Source: Taishania sp964580465
Lineage (GTDB): Bacteria > Bacteroidota > Bacteroidia > Flavobacteriales_D > Crocinitomicaceae
Length of the DNA: 64,000 nucleotides
Reading direction: 5' to 3'
NCBI GenBank assembly: GCA_964580465.1
Contig: CAZOKJ010000001.1
Coordinates: 1 to 64,000, forward strand
The notes below the pieces were generated by a model that worked only from the letters and a program-made list of their open reading frames with translations, did no database searches and was not told the DNA's origin. The translations under genes and the position numbers were made by a program. Of this stretch, positions 1-8,528 are shown one piece after another (position 1 is the stretch's first letter; each line of letters starts with the position of its first letter).

Positions 1-399
1 TCCGTGTTCCATAGAACGCAGATAACGCTGATTGAGCTGATTTCCGCTGATTTTATCCATGCACATCCGCTTCATCCGTTCCATCCGTGTTTCATTGAGC
101 GTTGGTTGTGCTGATTTTATCTGTGGGCATCCGTTTTATCTGTGTCATCCGTGTTCCATAGAACGCAGAAAACGCTGATTGGACTGATTTCCGCTGATTA
201 TACCCGTGTACATCCGCTTAATCCGTGTCATCCGTGTTCCATAGAACGCAGATAACGCTGATTGGACTGATTTCCGCTGATTTTACCCGTGTACATCCGC
301 TTAATCCGTGTCATCCGTGTTCCATTGAGCGTTGGTTGTGCTGATTTTATCCGTGCATATCCGCTTCATCCGCCGCATCCGTGTTCCATAAAACAGTAC
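1..399. repeat. Hierarchical tandem repeat array, gene-free
   Basis: The repeated start CCGTGTTCCAT (or CCGTGTTTCAT) occurs at 2, 85, 149, 232, 315 and 379, so the spacings are 83, 64, 83, 83 and 64 bases. Two unit types alternate as A-B-A-A-B: A (83 bases) contains AACGCTGATT followed by ATTTCCGCTGATT, and B (64 bases) contains TTGAGCGTTGGTTGTGCTGA. Inside each unit a 9-base sub-repeat of the form ATCCGnnnn recurs two or three times. No credible ORF crosses it. The array is cut by the left window edge, so its full length is unknown. Similar ATCCGTGT-rich intergenic repeats are common in Bacteroidota; their function is not established. Confidence 0.85.
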
Positions 400-453
400 A
401 AACTCTTACAATACACAAGTATTAATTTTTCCATAAAAATCCTTAAAATATTC

Positions 454-482
454 TTGTTCTATTAGATATAGTCGTACCTTTG
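454..482 (+). promoter_or_regulatory. Bacteroidota-type promoter for the FUSC/MFS pair
   Basis: TACCTTTG at 475-482 matches the -7 consensus TAnnTTTG exactly, and TTG at 454-456 lies 18 bases upstream as the -33 element. The predicted transcript would have a leader of about 95 bases before the GTG start at 583. Confidence 0.6.
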
Positions 483-582
483 CACTTAATTCTGAATCAC
501 CTTTTGATGAGGTATAAGAATAGAGAATTTCTACTCACTTCTTTTGTAAAGCAACTCTAATAAACACAGAAGAAATAACATA

Positions 583-2802
583 GTGAACAATTTAAAATTT
601 AGAATAAATAATCATAAAGAAGATTTAATTGAATTTGTCCAAAGTACGGACTTTGCTACAGCTGTTATCATAGCTATGTCGGTTACTTTGCCCATTGTAG
701 CAGGCGTTCAATTAGGTAACACAGAAGCAGGGATTTCCGTATCAATTGGAGCTCTTTTGGCTTCTCCTGCCGATGCAAGTGGTCATATTTACGTAAAATT
801 AAAAGGAATTTTCTTTGCCACCATTCTTTCAGTGATTATGACCATTATTGGATCTGTATTGACACAATCGCTGTGGGTCTTATTTCCAATGTTAGGCTTT
901 TTCATGTTCACTATTTCCTATTTGTCCATTTTTGGATTTAGAGCAACATTAATTGGTTTTTCTGGTTTATTGGCTTTAACAATTAGTTTTTCTGGCACTT
1001 CTACTGAACAATTTTCTGTTTTAGAACATGCAGCTTTAATTGGAGTAGGAGGATTGTGGTACATTTTTCTTTCTTACTTACGCCATTTAATTTTTCCGAA
1101 AGGTCCTGCTGAACATTTCATGTTGCAAGCTTTTCGTTTAACGGCTGAATACATCGAAACAAGAGGTGAATTAATAGATCCAAACGTTGACAAAGATGAA
1201 TTATCAAAACGTTTGCTCCATCTTCAAACACAATTGACTGAAACACATGAAACATTGAGAGGTTTGTTGATTCGCGGCCGTAGATCTATTGGAAAATCAA
1301 CGGATGCTAATAAAAAATTATTAGTGTTTATTCAATTAGTGGACATTCTTGAATTGGGAATGGGAACACCTGTGAACTATAAAAAAACAGATGTGTTTTT
1401 TACACAGCATCCCGAACAGTTAGAAGATTTTCAGATGCTACTTCGCGCGATGAGTCAGCGTTTGTTAGAGTTGAGTTCAAATCGTTTTAAATCCAATTCG
1501 CTAACTCCAGCCTTGGAAATTGATTTTTACTTGGAGAAGTTAAGCAAAGACATCGATGCATTACTGGAGCAATCGGGTGGGAGAGATGAACAAGTATTGA
1601 TGATGAGAAATTATATTAAATATCAATACATTCAAGCTGAAAAAATCAGACAAATTGAAGGGTTTATTTACGGTTCAGGAACGAAAGAGCTCACCAAATC
1701 AACACGAGAAAACATGCACCGTTTTTTAACTAACCCGAACTATAATTTAGGTTTGTTGGCGGATAACTTTAACTTTCAATCACCTGTTTTTCGTCATTCA
1801 CTTCGCTTAGCCATTACCGCAATGATGGGATATGCTGTTGGCGTTATTTTTGAAGTGCAAAATTCATATTGGATTTTACTAACCTTATTGGTTATCATGC
1901 GACCTACTTACGGTTTGACCAAAGAGCGTGCTATTCACCGAACGATTGGAACGTTGATTGGTGGAGCGGTTGCTTTCGGTGTCATTTTGGTAACGGATAA
2001 TAAAACCATCTACGGAGCCTTGTCCATATTAAGCATTGTGATTGCCTTTTCAATGATTCAGAAAAATTACAAAGCAGCGGCGACTTTTGTTACTTTAAAT
2101 GTAGTGTTTGTTTATGCGTTAATTGTACCAAACATCTTCGATGTTATTCAATTCCGTGTTTTAGACACGCTTATTGGCGTTGGTTTAGCAACTTTTGGCA
2201 ACCTTTTCTTGTGGCCTGCATGGGAGTATCAAACCATTGATAAAACATTGAGCACAACACTTTCGGCCAATTGTGATTACTTGAAAGAGGTTGCTGACTG
2301 GTACAATGTGAAAGGAGAAATTCCTTCTAAATTGAAATTGGCTCGAAAAAAAGCGTTTATTGCCATGTCTGAATTGAATGCAAGTTTCCAAAGAATGGCA
2401 CAAGAACCCGCTTCTCAGCAAACACATTTGAACGAAACATATCAATTGGTTTTAAATAGTCACTTGTTTTTAACTGCTTCTTCCTCTTTGAGTTCGTATA
2501 TTGCTAATCATCCTACAACTCCAGCTTCGGAACACTTTAATCAAGGTATAGATTGTATTCGCAAAAACTTGAGTTATGCTTCTGCGTTGTTAAGAGGAGA
2601 AAAAATACCTCAGCCATGTTCCTATGAGAGTTCAGAAGAATTAATGGAATCAACTTTTGGATCGACTTTAAAAGGAGAAAAGCAAATAGAATTAGACGAA
2701 GCCTTTTTAGTAGTTGAGCAACTAAAATGGTTGTTTGATTTAAGCTTAAAAACAGTTAAAATGATTCCTACCATACAACAAAGTAACAATGACAATCACT
2801 AA
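583..2802 (+). CDS. FUSC/YccS-family inner-membrane protein
   Basis: This 739-residue protein has the two-block layout of the YccS/FUSC family: an N-terminal hydrophobic block (about residues 20-165), a soluble helical region (about 180-400), a second hydrophobic block (about 405-560) and a soluble C-terminus. The second block contains the family's hallmark region around NSYWILLTLLVIMRPTYG, followed by RTIGTLIGG. Members are thought to export aromatic acids or other small molecules, but the substrate here cannot be read from sequence. The start is GTG at 583; no ATG lies close by in frame. The gene overlaps the following MFS gene by 14 bases, which indicates co-translation of two membrane transport proteins. 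Confidence 0.85.
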   Translation: MNNLKFRINNHKEDLIEFVQSTDFATAVIIAMSVTLPIVAGVQLGNTEAGISVSIGALLASPADASGHIYVKLKGIFFATILSVIMTIIGSVLTQSLWVLFPMLGFFMFTISYLSIFGFRATLIGFSGLLALTISFSGTSTEQFSVLEHAALIGVGGLWYIFLSYLRHLIFPKGPAEHFMLQAFRLTAEYIETRGELIDPNVDKDELSKRLLHLQTQLTETHETLRGLLIRGRRSIGKSTDANKKLLVFIQLVDILELGMGTPVNYKKTDVFFTQHPEQLEDFQMLLRAMSQRLLELSSNRFKSNSLTPALEIDFYLEKLSKDIDALLEQSGGRDEQVLMMRNYIKYQYIQAEKIRQIEGFIYGSGTKELTKSTRENMHRFLTNPNYNLGLLADNFNFQSPVFRHSLRLAITAMMGYAVGVIFEVQNSYWILLTLLVIMRPTYGLTKERAIHRTIGTLIGGAVAFGVILVTDNKTIYGALSILSIVIAFSMIQKNYKAAATFVTLNVVFVYALIVPNIFDVIQFRVLDTLIGVGLATFGNLFLWPAWEYQTIDKTLSTTLSANCDYLKEVADWYNVKGEIPSKLKLARKKAFIAMSELNASFQRMAQEPASQQTHLNETYQLVLNSHLFLTASSSLSSYIANHPTTPASEHFNQGIDCIRKNLSYASALLRGEKIPQPCSYESSEELMESTFGSTLKGEKQIELDEAFLVVEQLKWLFDLSLKTVKMIPTIQQSNNDNH

Positions 2803-3973
2803 ACAATCGTTTAATTTTTTAGTTTATTTAGCGTTATTAAGCATCATCGGTTTTTTGGCAACAGATATGTATTTGCCTGCTTTCGATGCCATGAAAAATG
2901 ACTTAAATACCAACAAGTCTGTTATTGGCGCAAGTTTAACTGTTTTTTTAGGAGGATTTGCAGTTGGACAATTGTTTTGGGGTGGTTTTGCTGATAAACA
3001 TGGAAAGGCGAAGGCTGTTTTGCTGGGACTGATTATCTTTTTTATTTGTTCCTACTTAATTACAGTGGTTAAAAACGGAAGTTTATTGCTGTTTTATCGT
3101 GCTATTCAAGCTTTTGGTGCATGTGCAGCAGCGGTAAGTTGGCAAGCTATGGTAATCGATTATTATCCTTCAGAGCGAACCAATAAAGTTTTTGCAAGCA
3201 TTATGCCCTTGGTTGCTTTATCGCCTGCATTAGCGCCTATTGCAGGGGCTTTTATTTTGCAAACAAGTGGTTGGAGAGCGATTTTTTTTGTTTTAATGGC
3301 AATTTCTGTATTACTGGCTAGTTATACATTTATTTTATTTATCACAGAGCGAACAGAACATAAGACGTTAATTAAAAATGCTCAACAAGTTGGGGTGTCC
3401 TATTTTTCTTTTTTTAAATCGCAAGATTATGTTGGAAATGTGATGATTTACGCGTTTTGTTCTGCTGCTTTTTTTGCTTGGTTAACAGGTTCACCTTTTA
3501 TTTTAAAAGAATTAGGATACAACGAACAAGAAATAGGTTTAAGTTTTATTCCTCAGACCATTACATTTTTATTAGGAGGTTATGGTTACCGATTACTAGT
3601 CGACAAATTAAATAACAACAAGCTTCTGCCTGTATTATTGATTTTATTTTCGTTGAGTATGTTACTTTTGCTGTTCATTGTTGTTTTTACTGAACCAACT
3701 TTACTCACCTTGTTAATTCCCTTTTCATTAATGGCTTTTGCCAATGGAGCGACTTACCCTATTGTTGTAAATGAAGCGTTAAAATCATTTAAAAATCACT
3801 CAGGAAAGGCCGCAGCTTTACAAAATTTTGTTCAATTGGGGGTTTGTTTTATTGCCAGTGCTTTGGTATCTATATTCACTTCCAATGTTTTAATGACAAC
3901 AAGCTTGGTAATGGTTGGTACTGTCATTTTTGTTGCGACAGGTTATTTGCTGACGAGGAATCAAGGAAATTAA
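2789..3973 (+). CDS. MFS drug/metabolite exporter, Bcr/CflA type
   Basis: The 394-residue protein has about twelve hydrophobic segments and the DHA1-type motif in TM1 (ATDMYLPAFDAM) characteristic of the Bcr/CflA subfamily. The loop 2-3 signature appears as GGFADKHGKAKA. Family members are proton-driven exporters of drugs, sulfonamides, bicyclomycin or purine nucleosides; substrate is not predictable. The ATG lies within the 3' end of the FUSC gene, so the two form one operon. The end is 59 bases from the convergent rplT gene, with a terminator hairpin between them. Confidence 0.85.
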   Translation: MTITKQSFNFLVYLALLSIIGFLATDMYLPAFDAMKNDLNTNKSVIGASLTVFLGGFAVGQLFWGGFADKHGKAKAVLLGLIIFFICSYLITVVKNGSLLLFYRAIQAFGACAAAVSWQAMVIDYYPSERTNKVFASIMPLVALSPALAPIAGAFILQTSGWRAIFFVLMAISVLLASYTFILFITERTEHKTLIKNAQQVGVSYFSFFKSQDYVGNVMIYAFCSAAFFAWLTGSPFILKELGYNEQEIGLSFIPQTITFLLGGYGYRLLVDKLNNNKLLPVLLILFSLSMLLLLFIVVFTEPTLLTLLIPFSLMAFANGATYPIVVNEALKSFKNHSGKAAALQNFVQLGVCFIASALVSIFTSNVLMTTSLVMVGTVIFVATGYLLTRNQGN

Positions 3974-3980
3974 ACAACAC

Positions 3981-4008
3981 AAAAAAGGCCATTCTTTCGA
4001 ACGGCCTT
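3981..4008 (-). terminator. Intrinsic terminator of the thrS-rplT operon
   Basis: AAGGCC at 3985-3990 pairs with GGCCTT at 4003-4008; the stem continues with three more pairs after one A-C mismatch around a TTTC loop. On the minus strand the stem is followed by a run of T (complement of the A run at 3981-3986), so it terminates rplT transcription just after its stop. Confidence 0.7.
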
Positions 4009-4032
4009 ACCATATAGAGAAAAATAGTTAAT

Positions 4033-4380
4033 TTATTTTTTTACAGCGTCAACAACAGCTTTGAAAGCTTCAGGATTGTTCATAGCTAAATCAGCCAATA
4101 CTTTGCGATTTAACTCAATTCCACTTTTGTTAACTGCTCCCATGAATTGAGAATAGCTCATTCCATGTTGGCGTGCACCTGCATTAATACGTGCAATCCA
4201 TAACGAACGGAAGTTTCTTTTCTTTTGTTTACGTCCAACGTAAGCATATCCTAACCCTTTTTCAACGGCATTCTTTGCTACTGTCCAAACGTTTTTTCTG
4301 CGTCCAAAGTAACCTTTGGCAAGCTTCAATACGTTCTTACGACGCGCTCTTGAAGCTACATGATTTACTGATCTTGGCAT
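4033..4380 (-). CDS. rplT: 50S ribosomal protein L20
   Basis: The 115-residue basic protein has the full L20 signature: it begins MPRSVNHVASRARRKNVLKL, is arginine/lysine-rich at the N-terminal arm, and contains the conserved LWIARINAGARQHGMSYSQF core near residues 60-80. L20 binds 23S rRNA early in 50S assembly. It is the last gene of thrS-infC-rpmI-rplT, 87 bases after rpmI. In E. coli L20 represses this operon by binding a leader RNA; no such structure was confirmed here. Confidence 0.98.
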   Translation of the reverse strand: MPRSVNHVASRARRKNVLKLAKGYFGRRKNVWTVAKNAVEKGLGYAYVGRKQKKRNFRSLWIARINAGARQHGMSYSQFMGAVNKSGIELNRKVLADLAMNNPEAFKAVVDAVKK

Positions 4381-4467
4381 AATTTTTAAGTTTTTTGATA
4401 AGGAGTGCGCTATTGTTTCAAGCGACTTTGTTACTCGTTATCGGGTTAACAAATAATAAACCTGGGA

Positions 4468-4665
4468 TTACTTTAATCCCATTTGCAATTTGATGTTTGC
4501 TTCATCTGCTGTAGTTACTAACCCAGCGTGTGTCAAGTTACGCTTTCTTTTAGTCGATTTCTTAGTTAAGATGTGACTTTTGAATGCGTGTTTTCTTTTG
4601 ATTTTACCGCTTCCAGTTACTGTGAATCTCTTCTTTGCACTGGATTTAGTCTTCATTTTTGGCAT
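4468..4665 (-). CDS. rpmI: 50S ribosomal protein L35
   Basis: The 65-residue, very basic protein begins MPKMKTKSSAKKRFTVTGSG and continues with the conserved KRKHAFKSHILTKKSTKRKR block, which is diagnostic for L35. Length is normal for the family. It sits between infC (76 bases upstream, a gap holding a 7-base repeat) and rplT, the standard bacterial order. Confidence 0.98.
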   Translation of the reverse strand: MPKMKTKSSAKKRFTVTGSGKIKRKHAFKSHILTKKSTKRKRNLTHAGLVTTADEANIKLQMGLK

Positions 4666-4705
4666 CTCTCTTCAATTTTAAAATTAACTCTATACAGTAT
4701 CTTTA

Positions 4706-4740
4706 ATTGTCAATTGTTAATTGTCAATTACTAATTTCTT
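4706..4740. repeat. Five-unit 7-base tandem repeat between infC and rpmI
   Basis: Starting at 4706 the plus strand reads ATTGTCA, ATTGTTA, ATTGTCA, ATTACTA, ATTTCTT in consecutive 7-base steps. The array fills most of the 76-base gap inside the ribosomal protein operon. Because the units are partly self-complementary the transcript could fold weakly. No function is known to me. Confidence 0.7.
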
Positions 4741-4741
4741 A

Positions 4742-5290
4742 TTATTTTTTCTTAGGGTTGATCATAATTGTCATTCGTTTTCCTTCTAATTTTGGCATTT
4801 GTTCCAACACACCAATATCAGATAGTTCATTTGCAAATTTCAATAATAATAACTCACCTCTGTCTTTAAACACGATTGTACGCCCACGGAAGAAAACGTA
4901 AGCTTTCACTTTACTTCCTTCTTCTAAGAACTTTCTACCATGCTCCAATTTAAAATTAAAGTCATGATCATCTGTATTTGGTCCAAAACGAACCTCTTTG
5001 ATGACAATCTTTGTTTGTTTCGCTTTTAGTTCTTTTTGCTTTTTCTTTTGGCTGTACAAGAACTTACGGTAGTCCATTAGTTTACATACAGGAGGAACAG
5101 CATTTGGAGAAATTTCAACTAAATCTAACTCTTGCTCTTCGGCTAAAACTAAAGCTTCGCGAACAGTCATTACTTTCGGTTCTTCTCCTTCTACTACTAA
5201 TCGAATCTGAGAAGCAATGATTTTTTCATTGATTCTGTGTTCTTCTTTTGCTTCCTGTCTTTCAGGTCTTCTTCCTTTTACTTTATTCAT
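4742..5290 (-). CDS. infC: Translation initiation factor IF-3
   Basis: The 182-residue protein has both IF-3 domains: an N-domain (INEKIIASQIRLVVEGEEPKV) and a C-domain with conserved GPNTDDHDFNFKLEHGRKFL and the terminal MPKLEGKRMTIMINPKK. IF-3 binds the 30S subunit and checks initiator tRNA and start codon selection. The start is ATG at 5290 rather than the AUU used by the E. coli gene. It follows thrS by 8 bases. Confidence 0.97.
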   Translation of the reverse strand: MNKVKGRRPERQEAKEEHRINEKIIASQIRLVVEGEEPKVMTVREALVLAEEQELDLVEISPNAVPPVCKLMDYRKFLYSQKKKQKELKAKQTKIVIKEVRFGPNTDDHDFNFKLEHGRKFLEEGSKVKAYVFFRGRTIVFKDRGELLLLKFANELSDIGVLEQMPKLEGKRMTIMINPKKK

Positions 5291-5298
5291 TCACTAAT

Positions 5299-7242
5299 TT
5301 ATACGTTAAATACTAGTTCTTGTTCTACCAATTTTTCAATGACAGCTTTAAATTCTTCTGCTGACATTGCTCCTAAATCTTCTCCTTTACGTTGACGTAC
5401 TGAAACTTGTTTATTTGCTTCTTCTTGTTCACCAACAATCAACATAAACGGAATTTTATTTAATTCAGCTTCCCTTATTTTCTTACCAATTTTTTCATTT
5501 CGGTCATCAACGGAACCGCGAATATCGGAATTATTTAGGAATTCAGAAACTTTTTCGGCATAATCGTTGTATTTTTCTGAAATTGGCAAGATTACAAACT
5601 GTCTGTCTGTCAACCATAAAGGGAAATCTCCAGCACAATGTTCCAATAATACTGCAACGAAACGTTCCATTGATCCGAATGGTGCTCTGTGCAACATTAC
5701 TGGTCGGTGTTTTTGGTTGTCTGCCCCTATGTACTCCAATTCAAATCGCTCTGGCAAGTTGTAGTCAACTTGGATGGTTCCTAATTGCCACTCACGTCCT
5801 AAAGCATCTTGAACCATAAAGTCTAATTTTGGACCATAGAAAGCAGCTTCACCATATTCTACGACTGTTGGCAACCCTTTTTCACTTGCTGCTTCGATAA
5901 TTGCACTTTCTGCTTTTTCCCAATTCTCGTCACTTCCAATGTATTTAGAAGGATTTTCAGGATCACGCAACGAAATTTGTGCTTTATAGTTATCAAACGA
6001 AAGCGTTTTGAAAATATATAAAACTAAGTCAATTACTTTTTTGAACTCATCTTTTACTTGGTCTTGTGTACAGAAAATATGAGCGTCATCTTGCGTAAAC
6101 CCTCTTACACGAGTTAATCCATGTAATTCACCCGATTGCTCGTATCGGTAAACTGTACCAAACTCTGCAAATCGTGTTGGCAATTCTTTGTAAGAACGTG
6201 GCTTTGATTTGAAAATCTCACAGTGGTGAGGACAGTTCATTGGTTTTAACAAAAATTCTTCGTTGACATCTGGTGTGCGTATTGGTTGGAATGAATCCGC
6301 GCCATATTTTGCATAGTGACCTGATGTAACATATAAATCTTTATTCCCGATATGCGGTGTAATAACTTGTTGGTATCCAGATTTACGCTGTGCTCTTTTT
6401 AAGAAGTTTTCTAAACGTTCACGCAATGCAGCTCCTTTTGGTAACCACAATGGCAAACCTTGACCCACAGTTTGAGAAAATGTAAATAATTCTAACTCTT
6501 TACCCAACTTTCTGTGGTCACGTCTTTTTGCTTCTTCTAATTTTTCTAAGTACTCAGTTAACTCCTGATTTTTAGGGAAAGTAATTCCATAAATGCGCGT
6601 TAACTGCTTGTTTTTTTCATCCCCACGCCAATAAGCACCTGCAATAGATGTTAATTTAACCGCTTTGATAAATCCAGTGTTAGGAATGTGAGGACCGCGA
6701 CACAAATCGGTAAATTCACCTTGTGTGTAAAACGTGATTTGTCCATCTTCTAATCCTTCAATCAATTCTAACTTATAAGGATCTTGTTTTTCTGTAAAAT
6801 AAGCAATGGCATCAGCTTTTGAAACTTCTTTACGAATGTAAGGATTTTTCAACTTTGCCAATTCCTTCATTTTTTCTTCGATTTTTTCTAAGTCTTTTTC
6901 TTGGAAAGTATAATCCATGAAATCAACATCGTAGTAAAAACCGTTTGCAATAGGAGGACCAATAGCCAATTTTATACCAGGATAATAAAATTCCAACGCC
7001 TCAGCCATTAAGTGAGCTGAAGAGTGCCACATTGTTGATTTACCATCCGTGTCGTTCCAGGTCAATAACTGTAAGCTTGTATCTGTTGAGATAGGCGTAT
7101 TCGCATCAACAACTTTGTTGTTAACCTTTGCAGCAAGCACGTTTCTTGCCAAGCCTTCTGAAATACTAAGTGCAACATCCATAGGAGTTGTTCCCGCCTG
7201 AACTTGCCTTACAGAACCATCTGGAAGAGTAATGTTAATCAT
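5299..7242 (-). CDS. thrS: Threonyl-tRNA synthetase
   Basis: The enzyme charges tRNA-Thr. The N-terminal TGS domain starts MINITLPDGS; it is followed by the editing domain with HSSAHLMAEAL, the class II catalytic core (FLLKPMNCPHHCEIF as motif 2 region, and motif 3 near the C-terminal third) and the anticodon-binding domain. I chose ATG at 7242 (647 residues); an in-frame TTG at 7260 would add six residues without family support, and a -7 promoter box lies just upstream at 7275-7282. It leads the infC-rpmI-rplT operon. Confidence 0.97.
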   Translation of the reverse strand: MINITLPDGSVRQVQAGTTPMDVALSISEGLARNVLAAKVNNKVVDANTPISTDTSLQLLTWNDTDGKSTMWHSSAHLMAEALEFYYPGIKLAIGPPIANGFYYDVDFMDYTFQEKDLEKIEEKMKELAKLKNPYIRKEVSKADAIAYFTEKQDPYKLELIEGLEDGQITFYTQGEFTDLCRGPHIPNTGFIKAVKLTSIAGAYWRGDEKNKQLTRIYGITFPKNQELTEYLEKLEEAKRRDHRKLGKELELFTFSQTVGQGLPLWLPKGAALRERLENFLKRAQRKSGYQQVITPHIGNKDLYVTSGHYAKYGADSFQPIRTPDVNEEFLLKPMNCPHHCEIFKSKPRSYKELPTRFAEFGTVYRYEQSGELHGLTRVRGFTQDDAHIFCTQDQVKDEFKKVIDLVLYIFKTLSFDNYKAQISLRDPENPSKYIGSDENWEKAESAIIEAASEKGLPTVVEYGEAAFYGPKLDFMVQDALGREWQLGTIQVDYNLPERFELEYIGADNQKHRPVMLHRAPFGSMERFVAVLLEHCAGDFPLWLTDRQFVILPISEKYNDYAEKVSEFLNNSDIRGSVDDRNEKIGKKIREAELNKIPFMLIVGEQEEANKQVSVRQRKGEDLGAMSAEEFKAVIEKLVEQELVFNV

Positions 7243-7274
7243 GTGTATTTTTATTATCAATTTTAAATGAAATG

Positions 7275-7282
7275 CAAAGATA
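7275..7282 (-). promoter_or_regulatory. -7 promoter element for thrS operon
   Basis: On the minus strand the sequence is TATCTTTG, an exact TAnnTTTG match 33 bases before the chosen ATG of thrS. No well-spaced TTG -33 element is evident; the nearest is 24 bases upstream. Confidence 0.5.
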
Positions 7283-7453
7283 AAGATATCACTTCAATTT
7301 TTTATACAATCACTTGATTTTTATTCATATTTTATGACTTTTTTAACCTTTTGGTAATGTTTCTTCAAATATTTGTGTTGATAAGTTTTTAAACCTCGAT
7401 TATTTTCTGTTTTTCATTGCTTTATTTTTACCTAAAAATGAATCTTTTTTTTT

Positions 7454-7999
7454 ATGAAAATAACATTTAATTCGCCCTTTGTATTAGCCTTTGCTTTATT
7501 GGCTTCATTTGTATTGGTTATTAGCTTGAGTATTGGTGGTCCGCTTAAAATTTTATCATTGAATGGCCAATTTAACTTAAACGATTGGCATTCCTATCTT
7601 GGATTGTTCTTGTATCCTATAAGTCATGCTGGCGTTACGCACTTAGTTTCTAATTTTTCCATTATTTTATTAATTGGACCTTTATTAGAAAAGCAATATG
7701 GTTGGCAAAAACTTTTACTGATGAGTTTGGCTACAACTGTAGTTATTGGTCTTCTTCATATCCTTTTGTCGGATGCAATTTTAATTGGTGCAAGTGGTTT
7801 AGTTTTCTTGTATATTATTCTCGCTAGTTTGTCAAATGCTACGAATAAGGAAATTCCACTAACGTTTTTGTTGGTTGTGGTTATGTTCTTGGGACAAGAA
7901 ATTTTAAATAGTTTCACTGATGATCAAATTTCTCAGTTGGCTCACATTGGTGGCGGATTGATGGCTATTCTGTTTAGATATGTGTTTAAATCTGCTTAA
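7454..7999 (+). CDS. Rhomboid-family intramembrane serine protease
   Basis: The 181-residue protein is almost wholly hydrophobic with about six membrane segments. It carries the rhomboid signatures: HAGVTHLVSN (H58, H63, N67), the catalytic serine motif GASG (S114), and the catalytic histidine in AHIGGG (H164). It therefore looks catalytically competent and minimal, without extra domains. Rhomboids cleave single-pass membrane proteins; the substrate is unknown. It stands alone between the divergent thrS operon and the convergent cco operon and has its own terminator. Confidence 0.85.
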   Translation: MKITFNSPFVLAFALLASFVLVISLSIGGPLKILSLNGQFNLNDWHSYLGLFLYPISHAGVTHLVSNFSIILLIGPLLEKQYGWQKLLLMSLATTVVIGLLHILLSDAILIGASGLVFLYIILASLSNATNKEIPLTFLLVVVMFLGQEILNSFTDDQISQLAHIGGGLMAILFRYVFKSA

Positions 8000-8061
8000 A
8001 AAAGCATGTGATAGTTATCTCTATGTGATGAGTTGCTGTATTTTAGATATGTAAAAGGAAT

Positions 8062-8098
8062 GAGGGTACTCAATTTTTCGGCACCCTCTTTCTTTTAT
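8062..8098 (+). terminator. Terminator after rhomboid gene
   Basis: GAGGGT (8062-8067) pairs with ACCCTC (8083-8088) around a 15-base loop and is followed by a T-rich tract on the plus strand. It overlaps the last codons of the convergent ccoH gene. Confidence 0.55.
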
Positions 8099-8517
8099 TG
8101 AATAAAAACATTTTTTTGCTGAACATAATTGGCTCCTTCAAACCAATATTCACAAGTCAATTCGTATGAACCTTTTTCTAATTTGCTCATAGGAACAATA
8201 AATGATTGTTGGTCTTTAACGACAAATTGAATGTCTAAATTCTTATTGTTGGGTCTAAAAAGATAAACTTTTGTCGAATCCCATGTTTTTTCGTTAGGAA
8301 AATAAATAATAAATTGATCAGAAGTTTGCTCTGTTTTTATCGGACTCAAACTGTCTGCTTTTGAAATAGCATCCAATTTATTTTGATAAACCAACTCTTG
8401 ACTGTAATAATCATCCGAAACAAGGTCTACTTTTGTTCTCATCAATGTGATTGCCAAGTACAAAATAAACACAATAAACGCGGCCATTGCTATGGCTAAT
8501 CCCTTCCCCCAATTCAT
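8095..8517 (-). CDS. ccoH: FixH/CcoH-family oxidase assembly protein
   Basis: The 140-residue protein has one N-terminal membrane segment (about residues 5-27) and a periplasmic domain, matching FixH. After the membrane segment it carries the family's characteristic VSDDYYSQELVYQNKLD stretch. CcoH is needed for cbb3 oxidase assembly and stability. It is the last gene of the ccoS-NO-Q-P-G-H operon, 11 bases after ccoG, and this position supports the assignment. Confidence 0.88.
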   Translation of the reverse strand: MNWGKGLAIAMAAFIVFILYLAITLMRTKVDLVSDDYYSQELVYQNKLDAISKADSLSPIKTEQTSDQFIIYFPNEKTWDSTKVYLFRPNNKNLDIQFVVKDQQSFIVPMSKLEKGSYELTCEYWFEGANYVQQKNVFIQ

Positions 8518-8528
8518 ATTCTTAGTTG

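Noticed and set aside
1..399. CRISPR array
   Set aside because: The repeats are contiguous 83- and 64-base units made of shared sequence, with no unique spacers and no cas genes nearby.
2185..2445. Antisense ORFs within long genes, for example opposite the FUSC gene
   Set aside because: These are shadows of the real coding frame with no promoter or recognisable protein motifs.
7243..7260. Upstream TTG start of thrS
   Set aside because: Adds six residues before the conserved TGS start and abuts the leader; ATG at 7242 fits the family.
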